DNA from: Allobosea sp. WAO
GTDB taxonomy: Bacteria; Pseudomonadota; Alphaproteobacteria; Rhizobiales; Beijerinckiaceae
NCBI RefSeq assembly: GCF_001509835.1
Contig: NZ_JXTJ01000004.1
Span: 702,713-766,712 of the forward strand
DNA length: 64,000 nt
Direction: 5' to 3'
Positions within the stretch are counted from its first letter, which is position 1; each line of letters begins with the position of its first letter. Made by a program: the position numbers and the translations under genes. The notes beneath the pieces are model-generated. The model saw only the letters and a program-made list of their open reading frames with translations. It was not told where the DNA came from and ran no database searches. Of this stretch, positions 27,543 through 36,574 are shown piece after piece.

Positions 27543-29528
27543 CTACTCCCCGAGCACGACCACCTTCGCGCCCTCTGCCACCTGCGCGCCCGGCTCGGCA
27601 CCCAGCTCGGTGACCGTGCCGTCGCGCGGGGCGGTCAGCACATGTTCCATCTTCATCGCCTCGACGATGGCGAGGCGCTGGCCCTTCACGACCGCCTCGC
27701 CCGCCCCAACGAAGAGCGCGATCAGCTTGCCGTGCATCGGCGCCTTGATGACGCCGCCCGAGCCGCCGACCGCGTCGAGATCGACACTGAACGGGTCGAA
27801 CAGCGCAACCGCCGTCTGCCGGCCGCGGTGCAAGGCGAGATAGGTGCCGCCCTCGGCCCGGGCGAGCGTCACCTCATGCTCTCCCTCGGGCAACGGGTGG
27901 CCCGGCAGCGAGACGCGAGCATCGTCGCCGCTCCACTCGATCTTGGCCTCGATGCGCTCGCCATCGACCAGCAGCGGCAGGCCGAGCGCCGGGCGCGGCA
28001 TGATCGAGAAGGCGTCGGCATCGAGCCAGGGCGATTTGGCCTCGTCGCCGGTCCGCTCGACGGCGAGGTCGAGCGCCGCCACCTGGCGCTCTTCCTCCAG
28101 TTGCAGCGCCGCCGCCGCGACCGCCGCCGCATCGAGCGGTTGCGGCTCGGCGCCCAGTGCCGTGATGTTGCGCTCGATGAAGCCGGTGTCGAACGGCCCC
28201 TTCCGGAAACCCTCCGCCTCGGCCAGCTTCTTCAGGAAGGCGAGATTGGTGCGGGGGCCGGCGACGATGGTCTCACCGAGCGCGAAGGCGAGATGGTCGA
28301 GCGCCTCGTCGCGGGTGCGGCCATGCGCGATCACCTTGGCGATCATCGGGTCGTAGAACGGCGTCACGGAATCGCCGGCCTCGACGCCGGTGTCGATGCG
28401 GATGTCCTCGCTCTGCGGGAATTGCAGTGCCCAGAGCTTGCCGGTCGAAGGCAGGAAGCCCTTTTCCGGGTCCTCGGCATAAAGCCGCGCCTCGACCGCA
28501 TGGCCTTCGGCGCGGACATCCTCCTGCGCGAAGCCGAGCGGCTCGCCAGCCGCGACCTTGAGCTGGAGCTCGACGAGGTCGAGCCCGGTGATCGCCTCGG
28601 TGACGGGATGCTCGACCTGGAGCCGAGTATTCATCTCCATGAAGTAGAAGCGGTCCGCCTTCAGCCCGTCACGGCCATCGGCGATGAACTCGACCGTGCC
28701 GGCCCCGACATAGCCGACCGCCCTCGCCGCCTCGGTCGCGGCCTTGCCCATGGCGGCGCGCACCTCCGGCGTCATGCCCGGCGCCGGTGCTTCCTCGATC
28801 ACCTTCTGGTGGCGACGCTGCAGCGAGCAGTCGCGCTCATAGAGATGAACGACATTGCCATGGCTGTCGCCAAAGACCTGGATTTCGACATGGCGCGGCG
28901 AGAGCACATATTTCTCGACCAGCACGCGGGCATCGCCGAAGGCGTTCTTGCCTTCGCGTTGGGCGCTGGATAGGGCGTCGGCGAAGTCCTCGGGCCGGTC
29001 GACCTTCTTCATGCCCTTGCCGCCACCGCCGGCGACCGCCTTGATCAGCACGGGGTAGCCGATGCGCTCGGCCTCCTGGCTGAGGAAATCGACGCCCTGC
29101 TCGGCGCCGTGATAGCCCGGCACGACCGGAACACTCGCCTTCTCGACCAGCGCCTTGGCGGCGTCCTTCAGGCCCATGGCGCGGATCGCCGAGGCCGGCG
29201 GGCCGACGAAGACGATGCCGGCGGCCGCGCAGGCATCGGCGAAATCGGCGTTCTCGGAAAGGAAGCCATAGCCCGGATGGATGCAGGCCGCGCCGGCTTG
29301 CTTGGCGACTACGAGGATCTTGTCGGCATCGAGATAGCTCTCGCGCGCCGGCGCCGGGCCTATCCGGTAGGCCTCGTCAGCCATCTCGACGAACAGCGCC
29401 TCGGCATCGGCGTCCGAATAGACGGCGATGGTGCGCAGGCCGAGCCGCCTGGCGGTGCGGATCACCCGGCAGGCGATCTCGCCGCGATTGGCGATCAGGA
29501 TGGAGGGCAGTTTGGCGGCAATCGACAT
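27543..29528 (-). CDS. mccA: methylcrotonyl-CoA carboxylase biotin-carboxylase/biotin-carrier (alpha) subunit
   Basis: 661 aa from the ATG at 29528 (GAGGAAGCCGAC upstream). The N-terminal biotin-carboxylase domain has LIANRGEIACRVIRTAR, the ATP-grasp loop GGGGKGMKKV and MEMNTRLQVEHPVTE; a middle BT-type domain follows; the biotinyl Lys is in EAMKMEH near the C-terminus. Could in principle be another acyl-CoA carboxylase, but a 535-aa partner of MCC-beta type (40258) and an isovaleryl-CoA dehydrogenase (55058) in the same window favour leucine degradation. The carboxylase subunits are about 11 kb apart, which is unusual. Confidence 0.88.
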   Translation of the reverse strand: MSIAAKLPSILIANRGEIACRVIRTARRLGLRTIAVYSDADAEALFVEMADEAYRIGPAPARESYLDADKILVVAKQAGAACIHPGYGFLSENADFADACAAAGIVFVGPPASAIRAMGLKDAAKALVEKASVPVVPGYHGAEQGVDFLSQEAERIGYPVLIKAVAGGGGKGMKKVDRPEDFADALSSAQREGKNAFGDARVLVEKYVLSPRHVEIQVFGDSHGNVVHLYERDCSLQRRHQKVIEEAPAPGMTPEVRAAMGKAATEAARAVGYVGAGTVEFIADGRDGLKADRFYFMEMNTRLQVEHPVTEAITGLDLVELQLKVAAGEPLGFAQEDVRAEGHAVEARLYAEDPEKGFLPSTGKLWALQFPQSEDIRIDTGVEAGDSVTPFYDPMIAKVIAHGRTRDEALDHLAFALGETIVAGPRTNLAFLKKLAEAEGFRKGPFDTGFIERNITALGAEPQPLDAAAVAAAALQLEEERQVAALDLAVERTGDEAKSPWLDADAFSIMPRPALGLPLLVDGERIEAKIEWSGDDARVSLPGHPLPEGEHEVTLARAEGGTYLALHRGRQTAVALFDPFSVDLDAVGGSGGVIKAPMHGKLIALFVGAGEAVVKGQRLAIVEAMKMEHVLTAPRDGTVTELGAEPGAQVAEGAKVVVLGE

Positions 29529-29643
29529 GTCGGCTTCCTCGGGCGCAATCCGCGAGCGGTGACGCCTGTTATAGCCGACCCAAGGCCCGTGTCTGCGCCA
29601 TGTTGCGCAGGGTGCGGATGGGCGCTTGCACCGGAACCTCACC

Positions 29644-29730
29644 GTCATTGCGAGCACAGCGAAGCAATCCAGGCAGACTTGCTCTGCCGCCCCTGGATTG
29701 CTTCGTCGGCTGAAGCCTCCTCGCAATGAC
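29644..29730. repeat. intergenic palindromic repeat, family A
   Basis: Outer arms GTCATTGCGAG / CTCGCAATGAC, inner arms GAAGCAATCCAGG / CCTGGATTGCTTC. A second, longer copy is at 63535. Lies between mccA and the YeeE/YedE gene. Confidence 0.78.
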
Positions 29731-29760
29731 GGGAAGCGCCGCGTTCATGGGATCGGCACC

Positions 29761-31008
29761 TCAGGCCAGCAGGCGCAGCCTCCGCCCGAGCTTCAGCGTC
29801 AGCGTCGTGCCGACGAGCAGCCCGATGCCGAAGACCCAGCCCGAAACCGCGCCCGCCGAAATGCCGGAGAGCAGCGTGCCGACCGTGCAGCCGAGCCCGA
29901 TCACCGTGCCCCAGCCGAGCAGCGCCCCACCGATCAGCCCGCGCAGCACATGCCCGCCATCGGGACGCTTCGGCTTGAACTCGCCTGCGGCGAGCGCCGC
30001 TGCAAAGGCCGAGGCGACGATGCCGGCGATGAACAGGCCGTTCGGGGTCAGCAGTGCGTCGCGGATCGCTGTGGCGCAGCCGCGGAAGCTGTCGAGCCCT
30101 TCGAGACGTGAAGGCAGCAGCTCGAAATGCGCCGCGAGCTGGCGAGAGCGCGAGCCGATCTCGGCGGTGACGCCGAGCGGCGACAGGCGCAGATAGGCGG
30201 CGATCCCGATCAGCCCGACGAAGAGCCCGCCGAGCCAGGCGGGCCAGCGCCGCAGGAAGATCGCGGCCAGCGGGTCGGTGGCGGCATGCTGAGCAGCGGT
30301 AGCCGGAGCGGGGCGACCGGCGCGCAGCAGCCACCAAGCCAGCCCGCCGAGCACGAAGAGCCCGGCGAGCAGCGCGCCGCCATAGCCGAGCTGGCGCGGC
30401 AGCCACAGTACCGGCGATTCCGAGATCGTGCCGAGATAGAGCGGGTTCCAGCTCAGGAAGCCGAGGATGAAGCCGCCGACCGCACCGATCAGGGCAAAGG
30501 GCGAGGTCGGCGAGCCCTCCCCGAGCCGGTAGAGATGCGCGCTGATGCAGGAGCCCGAGATCGCCATGCCGGCCCCGAAGGCGAGCCCCGCCAGCAGCAG
30601 CGCCGGGCCGACCGGGCCGATATGCGCCGTCGGCGGCAGGCGCGTCCCCGACGGGTCGGGCAGCCAGGCGCCATAGATCAACGTGTAGCCGACGAGCCCG
30701 ACGGCGAGCGCCGCGACGATGCCGAGCAGCCCCTGCGGATCGCGCCGGTCGAGCCAGTCCTTCCAGATGCAGAAGAAGCAGAAGCGCGAGCGCTGCAGCA
30801 CGAAGCCGAAGGCGACGCCGAGGATCAGCGAAAGCTGAAGCTGCGTCGCCGGCTCGGCATGGCGACCGACCAGATAGATCGCCAGGGCAATGGCCGCGAC
30901 CACGCAGGCGGAAAGCACAAGGCAAAGGGGCGGCGAGTGCCCCGCCGCCCCCGCCTGCCGGCGCGCCTGCTCATAATCGAGCGCGCCGCCATCGTCGGAA
31001 ATGCTCAT
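29761..31008 (-). CDS. YeeE/YedE family (sulfur-compound) membrane transporter
   Basis: 415 aa from the ATG at 31008. About ten membrane helices in two halves. The key half-motifs are present: RSRFCFFCIWKD, AISGSCISAHLYRLGEG and GLGCTVGTLLSG, each carrying the conserved Cys that passes thiosulfate in characterised YeeE. The gene begins 19 bases after an exported rhodanese on the same strand. Probably moves thiosulfate or another sulfur species across the inner membrane. Confidence 0.87.
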   Translation of the reverse strand: MSISDDGGALDYEQARRQAGAAGHSPPLCLVLSACVVAAIALAIYLVGRHAEPATQLQLSLILGVAFGFVLQRSRFCFFCIWKDWLDRRDPQGLLGIVAALAVGLVGYTLIYGAWLPDPSGTRLPPTAHIGPVGPALLLAGLAFGAGMAISGSCISAHLYRLGEGSPTSPFALIGAVGGFILGFLSWNPLYLGTISESPVLWLPRQLGYGGALLAGLFVLGGLAWWLLRAGRPAPATAAQHAATDPLAAIFLRRWPAWLGGLFVGLIGIAAYLRLSPLGVTAEIGSRSRQLAAHFELLPSRLEGLDSFRGCATAIRDALLTPNGLFIAGIVASAFAAALAAGEFKPKRPDGGHVLRGLIGGALLGWGTVIGLGCTVGTLLSGISAGAVSGWVFGIGLLVGTTLTLKLGRRLRLLA

Positions 31009-31027
31009 GGCTCTGGAGCGCCGCCGC

Positions 31028-31975
31028 TTACTTGCCGGTCCAGACCGTGCCGGCCGGGTTGCTGATCGGCAGGCCGACCACGTTGCCGTATTCGGTCCAC
31101 GAGCCGTCATAGTTGGCGACCTGATAGCCGAGCACGCGCGACAGGATGAACCAGGTGTGGCTCGAGCGCTCGCCGATGCGGCAGGTGGTGATCACCGGCT
31201 TGGAACCGTCGATCCCGGCCTCGGCATAGAGCTTCTTCAGTTCCTCGACCGGCTTGATCGTGCCGTCGGCCTGGTTGACCGCACGCGCCCAAGCGACATT
31301 GACCGAGCCAGGGATATGGCCGGCGCGCAGCGCCAGCTCCTGGAAGCCGGCCGGCGCGATGATCTTGCCGGAGAACTCGTCGGGCGAGCGGATGTCGAGG
31401 ATGCGCGCGTCGGACTTCTTCTCGACGGTCGCGACGACATCGGTCAGGCGGGCGCGCAGCTTGCGGTTCGGCTCGGCGACGGTGAAGGCCGAGGCCTTGA
31501 CCGCGACGGGGTTGGTCGCGACCGGGCGCTTCTCCAGCTCCCACTTCTTGCGGCCGCCATCGAGCAGTTTCACATTGTCGCGCAGGCCGTAAATGTCGAA
31601 CACCCAGGCGCCCCAGGCGGCGAACCAGTTGTTGCTGTCGCCGTAGAGGACGACGGTCGTGTCCTTGTCGACCCCGAGCTTGCGGGCGAGCGCCTGGAAC
31701 TTCTCCGGGCTGGCTATGTCGCGCGAGACGGTCTCGACGAGATCGGTGTGCCAGACGACGTTCTGGGCGCCCGGGATATGGCCGCGCTCGTAGACGCCCG
31801 GCTCGACGCTTACCTCGACGATGCGGACCTTGGGGTCGCTGAGGTTCTTTTCGAGCCACTCGGTGGTGACGAGCGGGCCAGACTGGGCGAAGGCGGCGGT
31901 GCTGGCCAGCAGGCCTGCAGCCAGGCCCGCAGCCAGCGCGAGCGCGCCGCGGCGAAGAAGGGAAATCACGGACAT
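31028..31975 (-). CDS. exported sulfurtransferase, two rhodanese domains (SseA/TST-like)
   Basis: 315 aa from the ATG at 31975, with GGAGCCGAGA before it. A signal peptide (LALAAGLAAGLLASTAAFAQ) puts it in the periplasm. The N-terminal rhodanese domain has Asp113 where an active Cys would be; the C-terminal domain has CRIGERS with catalytic Cys265, the normal TST pattern. It precedes the YeeE-type transporter gene, so it may load or release sulfane sulfur outside the inner membrane. Confidence 0.9.
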   Translation of the reverse strand: MSVISLLRRGALALAAGLAAGLLASTAAFAQSGPLVTTEWLEKNLSDPKVRIVEVSVEPGVYERGHIPGAQNVVWHTDLVETVSRDIASPEKFQALARKLGVDKDTTVVLYGDSNNWFAAWGAWVFDIYGLRDNVKLLDGGRKKWELEKRPVATNPVAVKASAFTVAEPNRKLRARLTDVVATVEKKSDARILDIRSPDEFSGKIIAPAGFQELALRAGHIPGSVNVAWARAVNQADGTIKPVEELKKLYAEAGIDGSKPVITTCRIGERSSHTWFILSRVLGYQVANYDGSWTEYGNVVGLPISNPAGTVWTGK

Positions 31976-32142
31976 TCTCGGCTCCTTGCTGCCGATCAGC
32001 CGTTTTTCGCGGGCTGGATCGGCTTCGAATTCGGAGCCGTCATGATTTCGCCACACCCCGCCCAAGAGAAGCCGGACAGGATTTTTTTGTTTGCTATCAA
32101 GGCGGAAGAAGGCAGTCGTACGACCTTGGTAGCGATAGAAGA

Positions 32143-32736
32143 TTATTCTTCCGCCGCCATTTTCCTCCCTGAATCCTGAGCTCTGACCGAGCGCCAGATC
32201 GCCCAGGTCGCCTGGAAACAGATGGCGGCGACGACGAGGTCGAGCAGATATTCCGGCCAGCGCACCGGCGCGAGCCTCGCCGCGAGCCCGACCAGCGCGA
32301 AGCCGGTGGTCGAGATCGTGTCGTTGCGGCTCGAAAGCCACGTCGCCTTGATCACCGGATTGGGTTCGCGCCGGAAGCGCCAGAGCACGAGCACGATCAG
32401 ATAGGCGATCAGGATGGCGCTTGCCGCCGAGAAGCCGAGCGTGAAGAGCTCGATCGGCCGCGGCCGCAGGATCTTGTCCCAGAGATCGTAGAGCGTGTGC
32501 AGGCCGGCGACCGCCATCACCGCGCCGATACCGAGCGCCGCGAGCTTCTCCGCCCGCTCGTCGCGGCCGAAGACCAGCGCCGCGATGCCGTAGAGCGCGA
32601 CGTCGTAAACCCAGTCGACGCCGTCCTTGAGGAGCTGATTGTTGCCGATGGCGAGCGCCCAGGCGACGACGAGGGCGGCGAAGATCAGGATGCCGAGCGC
32701 GATCGCCCAGATCGTCGACCGATAGGCCCGCTCCAC
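32143..32736 (-). CDS. CDF-like membrane protein (divergent cation efflux family)
   Basis: 197 aa from the GTG at 32736. The ATG choices further upstream would translate through a palindromic repeat, so they are unlikely. Six hydrophobic segments resemble the membrane half of cation-diffusion facilitators: LKDGVDWVYDVALYG carries a D-x3-D pattern and WLSSRNDTISTTGFALVG aligns with the second metal-site helix, but there the first ligand is replaced. The cytoplasmic C-terminal domain is absent. Substrate uncertain. Confidence 0.65.
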   Translation of the reverse strand: MERAYRSTIWAIALGILIFAALVVAWALAIGNNQLLKDGVDWVYDVALYGIAALVFGRDERAEKLAALGIGAVMAVAGLHTLYDLWDKILRPRPIELFTLGFSAASAILIAYLIVLVLWRFRREPNPVIKATWLSSRNDTISTTGFALVGLAARLAPVRWPEYLLDLVVAAICFQATWAIWRSVRAQDSGRKMAAEE

Positions 32737-32792
32737 ACTGGGAGCGACGGGGGCGGCATGGCCGGGCTCGCCCTGATTGCGATCCCCTTCCC

Positions 32793-32947
32793 CGTCATGC
32801 CCGGGCTTGTCCCGGGCATCCACGTCTTCAGGCCGTCGAAGCCCATCGAAAGCCGACATGCGAGGCGCTCCAGAGCCGCCTCGCCCAGTGTCGCGGAAAA
32901 TCCGCCCGTCGCAAGACGTGGATGGTCGGCACGAGGCCGACCATGAC
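32793..32947. repeat. intergenic palindromic repeat, family B (long copy)
   Basis: Starts GTCATGCCCGGGCTTGTCCC, then CATCCACGTCTT; ends AAGACGTGGATGGTCGGCAC followed by CCGACCATGACGA. The ACGTCTT / AAGACGT arms bracket about 85 bases. It lies between the CDF-like gene and the SDR gene. Confidence 0.75.
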
Positions 32948-32970
32948 GACAGCGGGTCGGTCAAGCAGCC

Positions 32971-33732
32971 TCAGCCGCGGCCGACGAAGGGGGCCTTGGT
33001 CGCCATCACCGTGACGGTGAGCACATTGGCCTCGAGCGGCAGGCTCGCCATGTGCAGCACCGTCGAGGCGACATGCCCGACATCCATCACCGCCTCGACC
33101 TTGATCGAGCCGTCGGCCTGCGGCACGCCGGTCGTCATGCGCTGCGCCATCTCGGTCAGCGCATTGCCGATGTCGACCTGCCCGACCGCGATGTCGTATT
33201 TGCGCCCGTCGAGCGACGAGGTCTTGGTCAGGCCGGTGATGGCGTGCTTGGTCGCGGTGTAGGCGACCGAGTTCGGCCGCGGCGCATGGGCCGAGATCGA
33301 GCCGTTATTGATGATGCGGCCGCCCTGCGGCTGCTGGTCCTTCATCAGCTTGAAGGCTTCCTGGGTGCACAGGAACGGACCGGTCAGGTTGGTGTCGACC
33401 ACCTTCTGCCAGTCGGCGAGCGACAGGTCCTCGAGCATGATGCCGCCCGGCGCGTTGACGCCGGCATTGTTGAACAGCACGTCGAGCCGTCCGAACTTCT
33501 CCTTGGTCTTGGCGAACAGCGCCTTGACCGAATCCTGGTTGGTCACGTCGGTCGGCACGGCCAGCGCCTGCGCGGCATCGACGCCCGACAGCTTGATCGT
33601 CTCTTCCAGCGCGTCGCCGCGGCGCCCGGCGAGCACGGTGCGGTAGCCGTCCTTCAGGAAGGCGATGGCGACGGCCCGGCCGACGCCGGAACCGGCACCG
33701 GTGATGATGGCGACCTTGTTGTGCCCAGACAT
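32971..33732 (-). CDS. SDR family oxidoreductase
   Basis: 253 aa from the ATG at 33732. Classical [13 protein letters not shown] cofactor loop, NNAG (88-91), catalytic Ser145 (NNGS), Tyr158 and Lys162 (YTATK). GRRGD after the second strand suggests NADP(H). Single gene between a repeat and the divergent kelch gene. Substrate unknown. Confidence 0.9.
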   Translation of the reverse strand: MSGHNKVAIITGAGSGVGRAVAIAFLKDGYRTVLAGRRGDALEETIKLSGVDAAQALAVPTDVTNQDSVKALFAKTKEKFGRLDVLFNNAGVNAPGGIMLEDLSLADWQKVVDTNLTGPFLCTQEAFKLMKDQQPQGGRIINNGSISAHAPRPNSVAYTATKHAITGLTKTSSLDGRKYDIAVGQVDIGNALTEMAQRMTTGVPQADGSIKVEAVMDVGHVASTVLHMASLPLEANVLTVTVMATKAPFVGRG

Positions 33733-33889
33733 GCGTATCCTCGCGTTTCCCGTGTTTTCAACCGTTTCAGGCGGCAGGACCATAGCAGCGTATGCAGTAT
33801 GCGGAACTGCTTTTCCAGCAGACCGGCTCCGCCCTTTCACTTGCCTGCCGCAGCGTCTGCCTTACTCTTCTAGCGAGGGAGGAAGCGTC

Positions 33890-34975
33890 ATGACCAGCCT
33901 GAGCCGTCGCGGTTTCATCGCAGCCGGAGCCGCCAGCCTTGCCGCGCCGGCGCTCGCACAGCAACCCGGCCATGAGCATCATGGTGGCCATTACGAGCGG
34001 CTGAACCAGCCCGGCCGCATCCCGAAGCCGGCCCTGGCGGACTCGCAGAACGTCTTCGATTCCCCCGCGCCGAAAGCTGCCAATCCCGGCCGCTGGAGCG
34101 CCAGGGCATTGCTGCCGCTGCCCCGTTCGGAAATGGCCTGGGCGGCCGCTCATGACGACCGCATGCACATCGTCGGCGGCTATGGCGAGCAGCGCACCGA
34201 CCGACCCTACCACCATGTCTACGATCCCAAGGCCGACAAATGGGCCGACGGCGCGCCGCTGCCGCAGGGCGCCAACCATGTCGGCGTCGCCTTCCTCGAC
34301 GGCAAGCTCTACGCCATCGGCGGCTTCCTCGAGCAGAACCGCAAGCCGCATCCGCGCTGCTTTACCTACGACCCGAAGACCGACAAATGGGCCGAGATCG
34401 CGCCCCTGCCCCGCCCGGTCGGCTCGGCTGCGATCGTCGGGCTGAACGGCCTGCTGTATGCGATCGGCGGCGCGATCGGCGACACCACCGACACCAAGAC
34501 CTCGGTCAACTGGCACCGCGTCTACGATCCCAAGACCGACAAGTGGACGGAGCGCACGCCGATGCCGACGGCGCGCGACCACACCGGCACGCTGGCGATC
34601 GGCAATCTGATCCACGTCATCGGCGGCCGGGTCGACAGCTTCCACACCAACTCCAACCTGCATCACGCCTATGACCCGGCGACCGACAAATGGGCGCCGC
34701 GCAACCCGCTGCCCACCGCCCGCTCCGGCCATGGCGCCGTGCTCTATCGCGGAAAAGTCTTCGTGATGGGCGGAGAAGGCACCAACCGCGTCTTCGGCCA
34801 GATGGAGGCCTATGACCCCGCCAGCGACGGCTGGGAGCAATACGCCCCGATGCTGACGCCGCGCCACGGCCTCGGCGCGGCGCTGGTCGGCGACGCGATC
34901 CATGTCGCCGGCGGCGGCCCGGTGATGGGCGGCGGCGTCCAGAGCGCGATCCACGAAGCGTTCAGTCTGGCCTGA
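33890..34975 (+). CDS. Tat-exported kelch-repeat protein
   Basis: 361 aa from the ATG at 33890 with a strong GAGGGAGGAAGCGTC site. SRRGFIAAGAASLAAPALAQ is a twin-arginine signal. Five to six kelch repeats follow, each with the pattern xYDPxxDKWxxxxPLPxxRxxxG...YxIGG, giving a six-bladed propeller. A His-rich stretch (HEHHGGHYE) lies at the mature N-terminus and could bind metal. Periplasmic; function unknown, but similar to N-acetylneuraminate epimerase-like propellers. Confidence 0.87.
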   Translation: MTSLSRRGFIAAGAASLAAPALAQQPGHEHHGGHYERLNQPGRIPKPALADSQNVFDSPAPKAANPGRWSARALLPLPRSEMAWAAAHDDRMHIVGGYGEQRTDRPYHHVYDPKADKWADGAPLPQGANHVGVAFLDGKLYAIGGFLEQNRKPHPRCFTYDPKTDKWAEIAPLPRPVGSAAIVGLNGLLYAIGGAIGDTTDTKTSVNWHRVYDPKTDKWTERTPMPTARDHTGTLAIGNLIHVIGGRVDSFHTNSNLHHAYDPATDKWAPRNPLPTARSGHGAVLYRGKVFVMGGEGTNRVFGQMEAYDPASDGWEQYAPMLTPRHGLGAALVGDAIHVAGGGPVMGGGVQSAIHEAFSLA

Positions 34976-35000
34976 CAGGCCGCCCCGGACCGGTCGGCTA

Positions 35001-36302
35001 TCACCTCTTGATCAGCGCTGGCGGGTAGTAGGTACCGTTCGCCACGCCTTCGGTCGGCCCGTAATAACGGAACGTCAGGCGGTAGACGCTTCCCTTGGGC
35101 GTCGGGAGCCAGTTTCCCTCGGGCGCATCGGCCGGCTTCTGGTCGGCGAAGTAGAGGGTCAGCGAGCCATCCGGGTTGAATTGCGGCTTGGTCTCGCGAT
35201 TGAGCAGATAGCGGTTCTTCGGATTGGGCAGCACCCGGAAACGGGTGCTGTCGACTGCGATCACCGACCAGAAATAGTTCGCGAAATTCGACGGCAGCTC
35301 GTCCTTCGGGAAGGTCAGCGTGTAGACATTGTCGCCGTTCAGCTCGGCGCCGGAGGTATCGTTGCCGCCGCGGTAATAGAGCACCTCCGGTTTGATGTTC
35401 GCCCAGATGCCGCGGTAATTGACCAATGTGCGGGTGAGATAGTCGATGCCGTACTCTCCGACGACACCGGGCCGCGCCCAGCCATTCTGAACCGTGCCAT
35501 GTCCGATGCGCGCTCCGGCCTTGGCGATATCGGCAAAGGCCCGGGAACGGATGACGCTGTCGATCCGGGAGCGCTCGGCCGGGTCGCCGGCCGCCCCGGC
35601 TACGAGACGCACCTTCTCTTGCATCGGCTCGAGCCCGGGATTGATGTCGGGTGCGCTGTCGATTGCGACCGCAGCGGCGTCGAACGCCTCGACGCCGGGC
35701 AACTTCTCGAGCTCGAAGATCGGCGTCTTCGGGATTTCCGGGAGCGTCGGGCTGCCGGTCGCATGCAGCTTGAACTGGTGCTGGAGAGCAACAGCCTGAT
35801 CCGGGTCATCGCCCAGCTCGACCCGGGCCAGGATGCGAGCCTGCTTCACCGGCAGATCGACCCGGACTGCGCCGCCCGGCAGATCGACCTTTGCGTCTCT
35901 CAGGCAGAGGGCGAACTCGCCTGAAGGGCGGCTGGGAAACACGCGTTCGTTGATGTTGGCGAGCGTCTCGCCCCAGCCATTGAGCACCTGCACCACGAAG
36001 TAGCGCTTCTCGACCTTCGGAACGGTCACAAGGGTGCAGCTTTTCTCGTCAACGGCGACCCAGGCCTCGGAATAGGCCACGTCGAGATTGGGGTTCGGCC
36101 AGTCGACCGCTCCCGGCTTCTGGTGGATGAGCTCGTTCCACTTGAAGCCATTCTGGAAATCGAGCTGCTGCTGGCGCGTCACCATGAGCCGGCCGAGCAG
36201 ATAGATATAGCCGTCGCTGATATCCTCGTCGCTTAGGCGGGGGGCCTGAGCCCAGGCTGCCATCGGCAGCAGCATGAACGCCGCGATCAGGGACTTCCGC
36301 AT
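35001..36302 (-). CDS. exported DUF1254/DUF1214 domain protein
   Basis: 433 aa from the ATG at 36302, with GTGGAGAGCGCG as ribosome site (a GTG start 12 bases upstream is possible). Signal peptide MRKSLIAAFMLLPMAAWAQ. The N-terminal domain (DUF1254) has PNPNLDVAYSEAWVAVD; the C-terminal domain (DUF1214) has LPSNFANYFWSVIAVDSTRFRVLPNP. Catalytic role unknown. A second, distant relative is at 49597. The 260 bases upstream contain only a strong hairpin. Confidence 0.83.
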   Translation of the reverse strand: MRKSLIAAFMLLPMAAWAQAPRLSDEDISDGYIYLLGRLMVTRQQQLDFQNGFKWNELIHQKPGAVDWPNPNLDVAYSEAWVAVDEKSCTLVTVPKVEKRYFVVQVLNGWGETLANINERVFPSRPSGEFALCLRDAKVDLPGGAVRVDLPVKQARILARVELGDDPDQAVALQHQFKLHATGSPTLPEIPKTPIFELEKLPGVEAFDAAAVAIDSAPDINPGLEPMQEKVRLVAGAAGDPAERSRIDSVIRSRAFADIAKAGARIGHGTVQNGWARPGVVGEYGIDYLTRTLVNYRGIWANIKPEVLYYRGGNDTSGAELNGDNVYTLTFPKDELPSNFANYFWSVIAVDSTRFRVLPNPKNRYLLNRETKPQFNPDGSLTLYFADQKPADAPEGNWLPTPKGSVYRLTFRYYGPTEGVANGTYYPPALIKR

Positions 36303-36500
36303 CGCGCTCTCCACTTGCGTGCTGCTTAGATGCCGGTCAGGCGAAGCTGAGCCGTCATCGCCCCGGCGTCAACTCAGCTGATGGACAGCCGGCTAGCAAG
36401 CCCAACGCGACGGCAAGATCGGCAGTCCATCGAGTCGACATCGGCATTGCGCCCGGCGGCAGTCATTCGCGACTCTGATCAGGCAATCAGTCCGCAGACA

Positions 36501-36536
36501 GACCATGCCGGACATGGCTGCATGTCCGGCATGGTC
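36501..36536. repeat. perfect 16-bp inverted repeat
   Basis: GACCATGCCGGACATG, loop GCTG, CATGTCCGGCATGGTC. It lies 39 bases past the stop of the FAD oxidase gene on the minus strand. No T-tract follows on either strand; a terminator, a transcript-stabilising hairpin or an operator are all possible. Confidence 0.7.
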
Positions 36537-36574
36537 GCAATTGTCAGGTTCTCCGGTCTCTCAGGCCGCGATAC

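Noticed and set aside
28787..29044. Plus-strand frames opposite mccA
   Set aside because: Antisense to a well-conserved enzyme gene, without start signals.
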